From assembly GCF_014892575.1 (NCBI RefSeq), contig NZ_JADBGI010000003.1:62001-126000 (forward strand): a stretch of DNA of 64,000 bases, read 5' to 3'. Source of the DNA: Nocardiopsis coralli. Lineage in GTDB: Bacteria; Actinomycetota; Actinomycetes; Streptosporangiales; Streptosporangiaceae. The position numbers and the translations under genes were made by a program. The notes beneath the pieces are model-generated. The model was not told where the DNA came from and made no database searches. It saw only the letters and a program-made list of their open reading frames with translations. Position 1 is the first letter of the stretch. Each line of letters begins with the position of its first letter. Shown piece by piece: positions 8,447 through 17,831 of the stretch.

Positions 8447-9196
8447 TCAGCCGTGCTCCTCCACCAGGTCCTCGATCAGATCCCCGTCCTCCTCGAACTC
8501 GGCCTCGGTTCCGGAGTACGCCCCGCTGCAGGGGCCGCCGTGCTCGGGCGTGGTGACGGCGCGGTCGAACTCGCGCAGGAACTCCTCCAGCTCCGGGGCC
8601 TCGGGGTCCTCCACGACCACCTGTGCGCCCCAGGCCGAGGCGACCACGGGCGCGGGCAGGTTCTCCATCGGGCTGACCAGGACGAAGTCGCCGGGCCGGT
8701 ACAGGTCGGCCAGCGTCTCGATCTCGCCGGGTTCCAGGGCGTCCTCGTCGTAGGTGATCCAGACGGCGCCGTGCTCCTGGGAGTGCACACCCAGCTCCGT
8801 GCGGATGGGCTCGTCGTAGACGCCGCAGTCCTGCCAGATGACGTAGTGGTCGCCGCCCACGGGCGGGTGCACGCCGTACTCCACTGCGGTGCCGACCTCC
8901 ACGTGCGAGGCGGTGGGGACACCGAAGTTCTGCACGGTCCCGATCTCGTCGGGGTCCGCGGGCTCGGCCGAACGGCTCACGTCCGCGATGTCGGTGCCGC
9001 TGCCGGGCCCCTCGCCCGACGAGCCGAGCAGGACGTTGCATCCGGCCGCTCCCCCGCCGACCACCAGGCCGGTGACGAGGAGGCCGACGGCAAAACCCCA
9101 CCCGCTGCCGGAGGCCGGCCGGGGCGGGGTGCTTCGGGGGGTGCTGTGTCTTCGCTCCGGAGGACCGGAGGCGTGGGGGGTGGGATCGTCAGTCAC
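8447..9196 (-). CDS. DUF3105 membrane-anchored protein (copy 2)
   Basis: A 249-residue paralog of the downstream gene: one transmembrane segment (about residues 32-55), then HPPVGGDHYVIWQDCGVYDEPI, LGVHSQEHGAVWITY, VLVSPMENLPAPVV and PCSGAY at equivalent positions. The residues between transmembrane helix and domain differ from copy 1 (short Ser/Gly/Asp spacer). The two copies are 75 bp apart in the same orientation, which points to tandem duplication followed by divergence. Function unknown. Confidence 0.85.
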   Translation of the reverse strand: MTDDPTPHASGPPERRHSTPRSTPPRPASGSGWGFAVGLLVTGLVVGGGAAGCNVLLGSSGEGPGSGTDIADVSRSAEPADPDEIGTVQNFGVPTASHVEVGTAVEYGVHPPVGGDHYVIWQDCGVYDEPIRTELGVHSQEHGAVWITYDEDALEPGEIETLADLYRPGDFVLVSPMENLPAPVVASAWGAQVVVEDPEAPELEEFLREFDRAVTTPEHGGPCSGAYSGTEAEFEEDGDLIEDLVEEHG

Positions 9197-9255
9197 GCTC
9201 GCACCTTAGCCCGCGCCCGCCCCCTCCACCAGGGCAGTGCACCCCGCACACACGC

Positions 9256-9289
9256 CGCGGGGGCGCCCCCGTCCAGGGACGCCCCCGCG
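9256..9289 (-). terminator. Hairpin terminator of clpC
   Basis: CGCGGGGGCG (9256-9265) and CGCCCCCGCG (9280-9289) form a long GC stem 27 nt after the clpC stop codon. No T-run follows, as in many actinobacterial hairpin terminators. Confidence 0.65.
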
Positions 9290-9316
9290 TCGATACCGGT
9301 CGAACCGGTGCGAGCC

Positions 9317-11827
<2,511 letters not shown>

Positions 11828-12075
11828 GTCTCGTCGCTCCTCTACAGAGCGGTCAGGCAGGGACGGTGTTTGCCGACCCAACTCTTCCGCATATCGGCCC
11901 CACAGGGATAACCGCCCCGGGGAGCTCTGCCGCACCCGTCCGTGGCCGGACGGCAGGCCCGCCGACCAGACGGACGCCTCCGCAAGGCCGGCCGCAGCCG
12001 CCCGTGCCAGAGACTTTCCCCGACGATAGGGCGTTCACCCAACATCCAACTACGAATTGCGCCGCCAGATTTCGG

Positions 12076-12093
12076 TGTACGCCGAAGGCGAAC
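12076..12093 (-). promoter_or_regulatory. ClgR-like operator upstream of clpC
   Basis: TGTACGCCGAAGGCGAAC on the plus strand fits, at every fixed position, the ClgR consensus WNNWCGCYNANRGCGWWS that I recall from corynebacterial work. In the clpC direction it reads GTTCGCCTTCGGCGTACA. ClgR activates clp genes in actinobacteria under proteotoxic stress. It lies about 250 bp before the clpC start, so clpC probably has a long 5' leader. Confidence 0.6.
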
Positions 12094-12132
12094 GGCCCGG
12101 GGACTCCCAACCTTCACGGAGTCCCCGGGCCG
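12093..12132. repeat. Perfect 15-bp hairpin between lsr2 and clpC
   Basis: CGGCCCGGGGACTCC (12093-12107) and its exact complement GGAGTCCCCGGGCCG (12118-12132) enclose a 10-nt loop. It abuts the ClgR-like box. It may be a distal terminator for lsr2 transcripts. The rest of the 689-bp gap 11828-12516 shows no convincing gene. Confidence 0.75.
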
Positions 12133-12516
12133 CACGTGTGCACGCCGAATTCATATGCTGAGAGCGAACAGGCCGAGCTGCTCGAAGACGATAGGAGCCT
12201 GACCGGAATCCGGTGGTACCGGCATCCGCAAGCCCCGGGGAGGGCCCGGTGCCCGCGGGAGGCCCGCCGGTCCCGTCATGTCTCGGCACTCGCGTGCCGC
12301 GGCGCCTCACTCGCGCCGTGCTCCGCCGCGGAACTCCGGTCGGGGGCCGTGTCACCCCCGCCGCCCGCGGCCCACGAGATATCCCCTGCACCCCCGTGCC
12401 ACGGGACCGATCGTTCACGGTCCCGGGATGTCCGCGCCCCGCGTCGCCCCTGTGCCCGCCGGAGCCATTCCATCAAGAAGTGACAACATTTCGGCGAACC
12501 GGGGCCGTGGGCAAAG

Positions 12517-12852
12517 CTATCCCTTGACCGCCTCGTATTCGGCGACGATGGCGGCGGGGATACGGCCACGCTCATTCACGGGCTTCCCGGCGGCCTTGGC
12601 CCACGCGCGAATCTCGGCGCTGCGCTCACGGCTGGGCGTATTGCGGGTGCCCTTCTTCGGGCCGCGGCCGGGCTTGCTCGGAGCCTTGCGGGCGGCCTCG
12701 ACGAAGGGACCGAGAGCTTCGCGAAGCTTGGCGGCATTACCCGCACTGAGGTCGATTTCGTACATCGAGCCGTCGAGCCCGAACGTCACCGTCTCCTCGG
12801 CCTCGCCGCCGTCGAGGTCGTCGACCAGGAAAACCTGGACCTTCTGTGCCAT
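12517..12852 (-). CDS. lsr2: Nucleoid-associated protein Lsr2
   Basis: H-NS-like xenogeneic silencer that bridges AT-rich DNA. The 111-residue protein begins with the Lsr2 dimerisation strand MAQKVQVFLVDDLDGGEAEETV, then the helix region SAGNAAKLREALGPFVEAAR, and ends with the DNA-binding domain whose AT-hook-like core is ERGRIPAA, preceded by the Trp of IRAWAKAAG. Length equals that of mycobacterial Lsr2. The start at 12852 has GAAAGG 7 nt upstream; an in-frame ATG at 12888 lacks family support. Placement between clpC and the lysS/coaX block is conserved in actinobacteria. Confidence 0.96.
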   Translation of the reverse strand: MAQKVQVFLVDDLDGGEAEETVTFGLDGSMYEIDLSAGNAAKLREALGPFVEAARKAPSKPGRGPKKGTRNTPSRERSAEIRAWAKAAGKPVNERGRIPAAIVAEYEAVKG

Positions 12853-12891
12853 GGAATCAAACCTTTCAGAAGCGCGGTGTCTCCACACCTG

Positions 12892-12921
12892 AATATAAAG
12901 CTATCTCGGGAGAACGCAGAA
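12892..12921 (-). promoter_or_regulatory. Candidate lsr2 promoter
   Basis: On the minus strand TTCTGC (12916-12921) and TATATT (12892-12897) are separated by 18 bp, about 40 bp before the lsr2 start. TATATT stands out in this GC-rich DNA and would give a leader of roughly 33 nt. Confidence 0.4.
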
Positions 12922-13059
12922 GACAATTCCCGGCGTGCCAGAAATCACCGGGATCCGGCCCCGGGTTTCGGTTGAGCACCTGATCGCCGCGCTGCGGAGC
13001 CCTCCGGCACAGGTCACCTGTACTCCGGGGCGACCGGGCGGAGTCGACCGGTTACCGTA

Positions 13060-13338
13060 TCAACGCCCGTCGGATTCCGCGCGTTCCCCGTCATCAGCAT
13101 TCGCTGCCCCGTTCGCCGCGGAGGTCTCTTCCGCACCGGAGGCGCTGTCGCCGCTGCCCGCGGTCTCATCGGATCCCTTGCCGACCAGGCTTCCGTCGGT
13201 CCTCCGCGGAGCCATCTCGTTCCGCAGGATCTTGATGATGAAGAAGCAGAAGGTACCACCGACGACCGCCGGCGGGAGCAGCGCCGACAATACATCGATG
13301 AGACCAGGCGGAAGCAGTGATGACAAAAAATCACCCAT
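13060..13338 (-). CDS. Small membrane protein, unknown function
   Basis: A 92-residue protein I do not recognise. Residues 1-20 (MGDFLSSLLPPGLIDVLSAL) look amphipathic to hydrophobic and are followed by one membrane helix PAVVGGTFCFFIIKILRN, then a polar, Ala/Ser/Glu/Asp-rich tail of about 45 residues with no fold signals. The ATG at 13338 is chosen because the hydrophobic part starts there; the longer frame to 13500 adds 54 residues of non-coding-like composition. GGAAGG lies somewhat far upstream. It sits upstream of lsr2 on the same strand with about 200 bp between. Confidence 0.5.
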   Translation of the reverse strand: MGDFLSSLLPPGLIDVLSALLPPAVVGGTFCFFIIKILRNEMAPRRTDGSLVGKGSDETAGSGDSASGAEETSAANGAANADDGERAESDGR

Positions 13339-13783
13339 CGAAGCGGCCCACCCTTCCCGGTTGTCACTTATCGCAGCAAATACCCGACCGAGGGTCGGGA
13401 CACTCCTGGGGGGATGGCGCCCGACGGACCGGGTAAACCGTGGCCCGATGCGCGTGATCCGGGCGTCCCCCGGTTTGTCGGCGGACGTACCGGACTCCAC
13501 CCCGGGCGAACCCGATCACCGCCAATGTCCGGTCGTGTGGCGCCCGTCCGTTTGGCGGGCGGGGGCGGCCCCGTGATCGGCGTGCCGTGAATACACGGTT
13601 CGGCCCTCGGCGGTGAACTCGGGTGCCTGTCGGCCCACCGGCGAACGCAGGTCCACATTACCCGCCCTCTTCCACTCCGATACCACCCGGTGGTGATTGA
13701 TCGTCCCACCGGAGGATGAGCGGAGTTCGACCGGGGCCCGGACGGTATCGGGAACACGTGCCCCACCCAGTGCCGGAAAACCT
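13339..13783. other. 445-bp gap without recognisable gene
   Basis: Between the small membrane protein start and the argA stop. Reading frames here are shadows or lack a start with a ribosome site. AT-richer patches (for example GTGGTGATTGATCG near 13690) may be promoters, but none could be assigned. Confidence 0.4.
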
Positions 13784-14350
13784 TTAGGCACCGACGGTTC
13801 CGTACGGCTCGTCGAGGTGTACCAGCATCCGGGTGTTCCCGAGGGTGTTGGGTTTGACTCGCTCGAGGTCGAGGAATTCGGCCACGCCCTCGTCATAGGA
13901 ACGCAGGAGTTCCTCGTAGACCCGGGCCGGCACAGGGGTACCCCGGATCGGGGAGAACCCGTGTTTGGCGAAGAATCCGGTCTCGAATGTCAGGCAGAAC
14001 ACACGGCGGACACCGAGTTCGCGTGCGGTGTCCAGAAGAGCGGAGACGAGGCGGTGGCCCACGCCGAAACCGCGCAGGGAGGGGTCGACGGCGACGGTGC
14101 GGACCTCGGCGAGGTCCTCCCACAGGACGTGGAGGGCGCCGCAGCCGACGACGCGGCGCTCGCCCTCACCACCCGGCACCTCGGGTTCGTCCTCGGCCTC
14201 GGCGACCCAGAACTCCTGGATGTCCTCGTAGAGGTTGACGGTGCTCTTGGAGAGCACACGGCGGTCGACGGTGTAGGTGTCGACGAGCCTGCGGACGTGG
14301 ACCACATCGGCCGTGCGCGCGCGGCGCACCTGAACATGACGAACGGGCAT
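13784..14350 (-). CDS. argA: Amino-acid N-acetyltransferase (N-acetylglutamate synthase type)
   Basis: GNAT-fold enzyme resembling mycobacterial Rv2747, which acetylates glutamate (and glutamine) in the first step of arginine synthesis. The 188-residue protein has the family features: DVVHVRRLVDTY, LYEDIQEFWVAE, VVGCGALHVLWEDLAEVRTVAV, the acetyl-CoA loop DPSLRGFGVGHRLV, FCLTFETGFFAKHGF, and the C-terminal GVAEFLDLERVKPNTLGNTRML. There is no N-terminal kinase-like domain, so it is the short actinobacterial form. It is not in an arginine operon; neighbours are a small HTH gene and lsr2, an arrangement also seen in other actinobacteria. Confidence 0.88.
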   Translation of the reverse strand: MPVRHVQVRRARTADVVHVRRLVDTYTVDRRVLSKSTVNLYEDIQEFWVAEAEDEPEVPGGEGERRVVGCGALHVLWEDLAEVRTVAVDPSLRGFGVGHRLVSALLDTARELGVRRVFCLTFETGFFAKHGFSPIRGTPVPARVYEELLRSYDEGVAEFLDLERVKPNTLGNTRMLVHLDEPYGTVGA

Positions 14351-14417
14351 AGCCGGACCAGCCTAAGGGTGGTTCCGGATATGCCCGTGATCGGACCCGG
14401 CCGGGGCCGGGTGCCCG

Positions 14418-14741
14418 TCAGATCAACTGACGCCGTGCGGCCCACACGACCGCTTCGATGGGCGTGTTCACGCCGAGCACGTCGCAGATGTTGCGGATGC
14501 GGCGGCGCAGCGTTCGGGCGCTCAGCTCCAGGTGCCGGGCGGCGACCTCGGTGGTCACCCCCGTGGCGATCTCGGCCAGCAGCTCCAGTTCCTCGCGGTT
14601 CAGTTCGACCGGGGTGTAGGTGCTGCTCAGCGCGGTCTCGCTCGAGCGGGCCTGGAGGGGCACCACGTTCTCCGGGTGCTCCCGGGTCCGGGGAGCGTTC
14701 TGGTCCTCTGCGGCACGTCGTACGAGTGTGGCCTGTTCCAC
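14418..14741 (-). CDS. Small LuxR-type helix-turn-helix regulator
   Basis: A 107-residue protein with an unstructured N-terminal half and a C-terminal HTH resembling LuxR/GerE domains: LNREELELLAEIATGVTTEVAARHLELSARTLRRRIRNICDVLGVNTPIEAVVWAARR (split here only for description). It lacks a receiver domain, so it resembles Streptomyces single-domain LuxR proteins. The GTG at 14741 is chosen because GGGAGGAC precedes it closely; the frame stays open to a GTG at 15026, which would add 95 residues of non-coding-like composition. A good promoter lies about 320 bp upstream, leaving either a long leader or the longer protein. Confidence 0.7.
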   Translation of the reverse strand: MEQATLVRRAAEDQNAPRTREHPENVVPLQARSSETALSSTYTPVELNREELELLAEIATGVTTEVAARHLELSARTLRRRIRNICDVLGVNTPIEAVVWAARRQLI

Positions 14742-15062
14742 TCCGTCCTCCCTCATCCATGTGAGTGCGGAACAACAACTCGTCACCTGTGTGGATGCCG
14801 ACGGGCTCGACCCGGTTCTGTGCACCGGGGCCATGATCGCCGGCTCGCTCCCGGGGGCGCCTTCCCTCTGGCACAGGGCAGGCGTTCGGAGGCGGGCACA
14901 GCGGAGCCCGCACGCCCCGGATCCGTGAGCTGGGACGGTCAGCTCACCTTCGGGGCGTTCGGCGTGTACGAGTCCGGAAGGGCCTGGGCCCGGCCCGGTG
15001 CTCGCCCACCGTCGATCTGTTTCCACTTAGGCAATCGGACGGACCTGAGTCCGCCAATCAGC

Positions 15063-15091
15063 ACGCTAAGCCGCGGAGTTCCGACCGTCAA
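15063..15091 (-). promoter_or_regulatory. Sigma-70-type promoter upstream of the HTH gene
   Basis: On the minus strand TTGACG (15086-15091), a 17-bp spacer and TAGCGT (15063-15068). This is the best promoter in the 677-bp gap 14742-15418. Transcription would begin near 15056, about 315 nt before the preferred GTG. Apart from this and the lysS hairpin I see nothing else in the gap. Confidence 0.5.
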
Positions 15092-15353
15092 GGCCCGATA
15101 AATGACCATGTGTGATCGCGCAAAGCCAAGGGGTGACCAGGCGCTCGGAGAAAACGATCGGGTCCGACCGTGACCTGCGTAAACAATCTTCATCGACCCA
15201 GGCGCCCCGAGTACAGCCCGTGACCGGGAAAAATGTCGACCTGTCCCGGCGGCGACCCTGCCGTGACCAGGGGGCGAGACGATCTGACCGAACGGTGAGA
15301 CGCCTCCGGGTGGGACCGGACACGTTCACGCGGGGTCACCTCCGAGCACGCAC

Positions 15354-15397
15354 GGAACCCCGGACCACACGGTGCGCCCGTGGTGGCCCGGGGTTCC
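15354..15397 (-). terminator. Long hairpin terminator of lysS
   Basis: GGAACCCCGG (15354-15363) pairs with CCGGGGTTCC (15388-15397), and CCACACGG with CCGTGGTGG inside, one mismatch bulge. It begins 22 nt after the lysS stop; no T-run. Confidence 0.75.
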
Positions 15398-15418
15398 TCT
15401 CGCGGCCGTGTCCCCGGC

Positions 15419-16921
15419 TCAGTCCCCGGAGGGCTTGACGATCGGGAAGAGCACGGTCTCGCGGATGCCCTTGCCGGTGAAGGCCATGAGCAGGCGGTCG
15501 ATGCCGACGCCCACACCGCCCGAGGGCGGCATGCCGTACTCCAGGGCCCGCAGGAAGTCCTCGTCCAGCTGCATCGCCTCGGGGTCGCCCTCCGCGGCCA
15601 TGAGGGACTGCTCGGTGAGGCGGCGGCGCTGCTCGACCGGGTCGACCAGCTCGGAGTAGCCGGTGCCCATCTCCATGCCGAAGCCGATGAGGTCCCACTT
15701 CTCGGTGAGCAGCGGGTCCTCGCGGTGCTGGCGGGTGAGCGGGCTGGTCTCGACCGGGAAGTCCCGCACGAACGTGGGCTGCATGATCGTGTGCTCGACC
15801 AGCTCCTCGAAGACGTGCTCGACGAGCTTGCCCTGGCCCCAGGCGTGGTCGAACTCCACACCCTTGGCCTCGGCCAGCCGGCGGACCTCCTCGACCGGGG
15901 TACGCGGGTCGACGTCGGCGCCCAGCGCCTCGGAGACCGCCCCGTACAGGGTGACCTCCGGCCACTCCCCGCCCAGGTCGTAGGTGACGCCGTCGCGCTC
16001 GATCACGGTCGAACCGAAGACGGCGCGTGCCGCCTCCTGGACGATCTCCCGGGTCACGTCCGCCATGACGTTGTAGTCGGCGTAGGCCTGGTAGAACTCC
16101 AGCATCGTGAACTCGGGGTTGTGCGTGGAGTCCGCACCCTCGTTCCGGAAGTTCCGGTTGATCTCGTAGACCTTCTCCAGGCCGCCCACGACCAGGCGCT
16201 TGAGGGACAGCTCCGGCGCGATGCGCAGGTAGAGGTCCATGTCGTAGGCGTTGATGTGCGTGGTGAACGGGCGCGCCGTGGCGCCGCCGTGCACCCGCAT
16301 GAGCATGGGGGTCTCGACCTCGATGAAGTCGCGGGTGTTGAGCCCCTCCCGGATCGCGCGGATGGCGGCCGAGCGGCTGCGCACCATCTCCTGCGACTCG
16401 GGGTTGACGATGAGGTCGACGTAGCGCTGGCGCACCCGGGCCTCGGGGTCGGTCAGGCCCTTGTGCTTCTCCGGGAGCGGGCGCAGGCACTTGGCCGTGA
16501 GCGTCCAGCTGTCGACCATGATGGACAGCTCGCCGCGGCGGGAGGTGATGACCTCGCCCTCCACACCGACGTGGTCGCCCAGGTCGACGTCGGCCTTCCA
16601 GGCGTCCAGGCGCTCCTTGCCGACCTTGTCCAGGGACAGCATGACCTGGAGGTCGCCGGTCTCGTCGCGCAGGGTGGCGAAGCAGAGCTTGCCGCCGGCG
16701 CGGTAGAGCATGACGCGGCCCGCGATCGCGACACGGTCACCGGTGCCCGTGTCGGGCTCCAGACCCTGGTGTTTGTCACGCACGGTGCCGATCGACGTGT
16801 CGCGAGGGAAGGTCACGGGGAAGGGGTCGATGCCCTCCTCCCGCAGACGGTCCAGCTTCTGCCGCCGGACGCGCATCTGTTCGGGCAGGTCGTCGTAGGT
16901 GTCGTCGTGCGCGTGATTCAC
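15419..16921 (-). CDS. lysS: Lysyl-tRNA synthetase, class II
   Basis: Charges tRNA-Lys. The 500-residue enzyme has the N-terminal OB-fold anticodon-binding domain (VAIAGRVMLYRAGGKLCFATLRD, about residues 55-150) and the class II core: motif 2 with RNFRNEG and THNPEFTMLEFYQAYADY, and motif 3 GVGIDRLLMAFTGKGIRE near the C-terminus. Length is standard for LysS. The GTG at 16921 with AGGA upstream is chosen; the frame stays open far upstream through the antisense-frame of coaX, which is an artefact of GC bias. It follows coaX by 62 bp on the same strand. Confidence 0.95.
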   Translation of the reverse strand: MNHAHDDTYDDLPEQMRVRRQKLDRLREEGIDPFPVTFPRDTSIGTVRDKHQGLEPDTGTGDRVAIAGRVMLYRAGGKLCFATLRDETGDLQVMLSLDKVGKERLDAWKADVDLGDHVGVEGEVITSRRGELSIMVDSWTLTAKCLRPLPEKHKGLTDPEARVRQRYVDLIVNPESQEMVRSRSAAIRAIREGLNTRDFIEVETPMLMRVHGGATARPFTTHINAYDMDLYLRIAPELSLKRLVVGGLEKVYEINRNFRNEGADSTHNPEFTMLEFYQAYADYNVMADVTREIVQEAARAVFGSTVIERDGVTYDLGGEWPEVTLYGAVSEALGADVDPRTPVEEVRRLAEAKGVEFDHAWGQGKLVEHVFEELVEHTIMQPTFVRDFPVETSPLTRQHREDPLLTEKWDLIGFGMEMGTGYSELVDPVEQRRRLTEQSLMAAEGDPEAMQLDEDFLRALEYGMPPSGGVGVGIDRLLMAFTGKGIRETVLFPIVKPSGD

Positions 16922-16983
16922 GCGGACGATCCTACCGGCGCCGGGGGCCCCGACTGACCGGGGCCGCACCACACGGTCCCGGC

Positions 16984-17766
16984 TCAGGCGGCGTTGCGGG
17001 CGAAGACCAGCCGCAGCCCGGTGAGCGTCAGCCAGGGTTCGTGCACGTCGACGGTCTCGCACTCGCCCACGACGGTTCCGGCGAGGCCCCCGGTGGCCAC
17101 GACCGTCACGTCGTCGGGGCTGTCGGTGAGCTCGGCGACCATCCGGTCGACGATCCCGTCCACCTGGCCGGCGAACCCGAAGACGATGCCCGAACGGAGC
17201 GCCTCGGTGGTGTTCTTGGCGATCGCGGCACGCGGGCGCACGACCTCGACCATGTGGAGCTGGGCGCCGCGCTGCGACAGTGCGTCGACCGAGATGTCGA
17301 TGCCCGGGGCGATGGCGCCGCCGACGTACTCGCCCTTGGCGCTCACCGCGTCGAAGGTCGTGGCGGTGCCGAAGTCCACGACCACGGTGGGACCGCCGTA
17401 GAGGTGGCTCGCGGCGAGCGCGTTGACGATGCGGTCGCTGCCGACCTCTTTGGGGTTGTCCATCCTGATCGGCACACCGGTGCGCACGCCCGGTTCGACG
17501 ATGACGGCGGGGACGTCGCCGTAGCTGCGCCGGAACATCTCCCGCATCTCGTGCTGGACGGAGGGCACCGAGCAGCACAGGGCGATGCCGTCGACCCCGT
17601 CCGGCCCGGCCACGGCGCTGCCGGACACGAGCCCGTTGAGCACCACGGCCCACTCGTCGGCGGTACGGCGGGTGTCGGTACCCACTCTCCAGTGTTCGAC
17701 GAGCTCTTCGCCGTCGAAGAGGCCGAGCACCGTCTCGGAATTGCCGACGTCGATCGCGAGCAGCAT
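16984..17766 (-). CDS. coaX: Type III pantothenate kinase
   Basis: First committed enzyme of CoA synthesis, phosphorylating pantothenate; type III kinases have an ASKHA fold. The 260-residue protein starts MLLAIDVGNSETVLGLFDG (phosphate 1 motif), has TGVPIRMDNPKEVGSDRIVNALA, the catalytic-Asp region VVVDFGTATTFDAVS, and GGAIAPGIDISVDAL. The ATG at 17766 has GAGGG 8 nt upstream; a longer start at 17781 is less likely. It lies 65 bp after the nadB-nadC gene in the same direction, so pantothenate synthesis (panC) and use (coaX) flank NAD synthesis. Confidence 0.94.
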   Translation of the reverse strand: MLLAIDVGNSETVLGLFDGEELVEHWRVGTDTRRTADEWAVVLNGLVSGSAVAGPDGVDGIALCCSVPSVQHEMREMFRRSYGDVPAVIVEPGVRTGVPIRMDNPKEVGSDRIVNALAASHLYGGPTVVVDFGTATTFDAVSAKGEYVGGAIAPGIDISVDALSQRGAQLHMVEVVRPRAAIAKNTTEALRSGIVFGFAGQVDGIVDRMVAELTDSPDDVTVVATGGLAGTVVGECETVDVHEPWLTLTGLRLVFARNAA

Positions 17767-17831
17767 TCTGTGGACCCTCATCCGTGGTCGAAGTGGCGTG
17801 TCATCCAGGAATCCTCTGCCGGCGCGGGCGC

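Noticed and set aside
13516-13896. 126-codon minus frame in the gap before argA
   Set aside because: No start with a ribosome site, it overlaps the argA 3' end, and it has no recognisable family.
15419-17653. lysS frame extended to 744 codons
   Set aside because: The upstream 240 codons overlap coaX in another frame and have Arg-rich shadow composition; LysRS starts at 16921.
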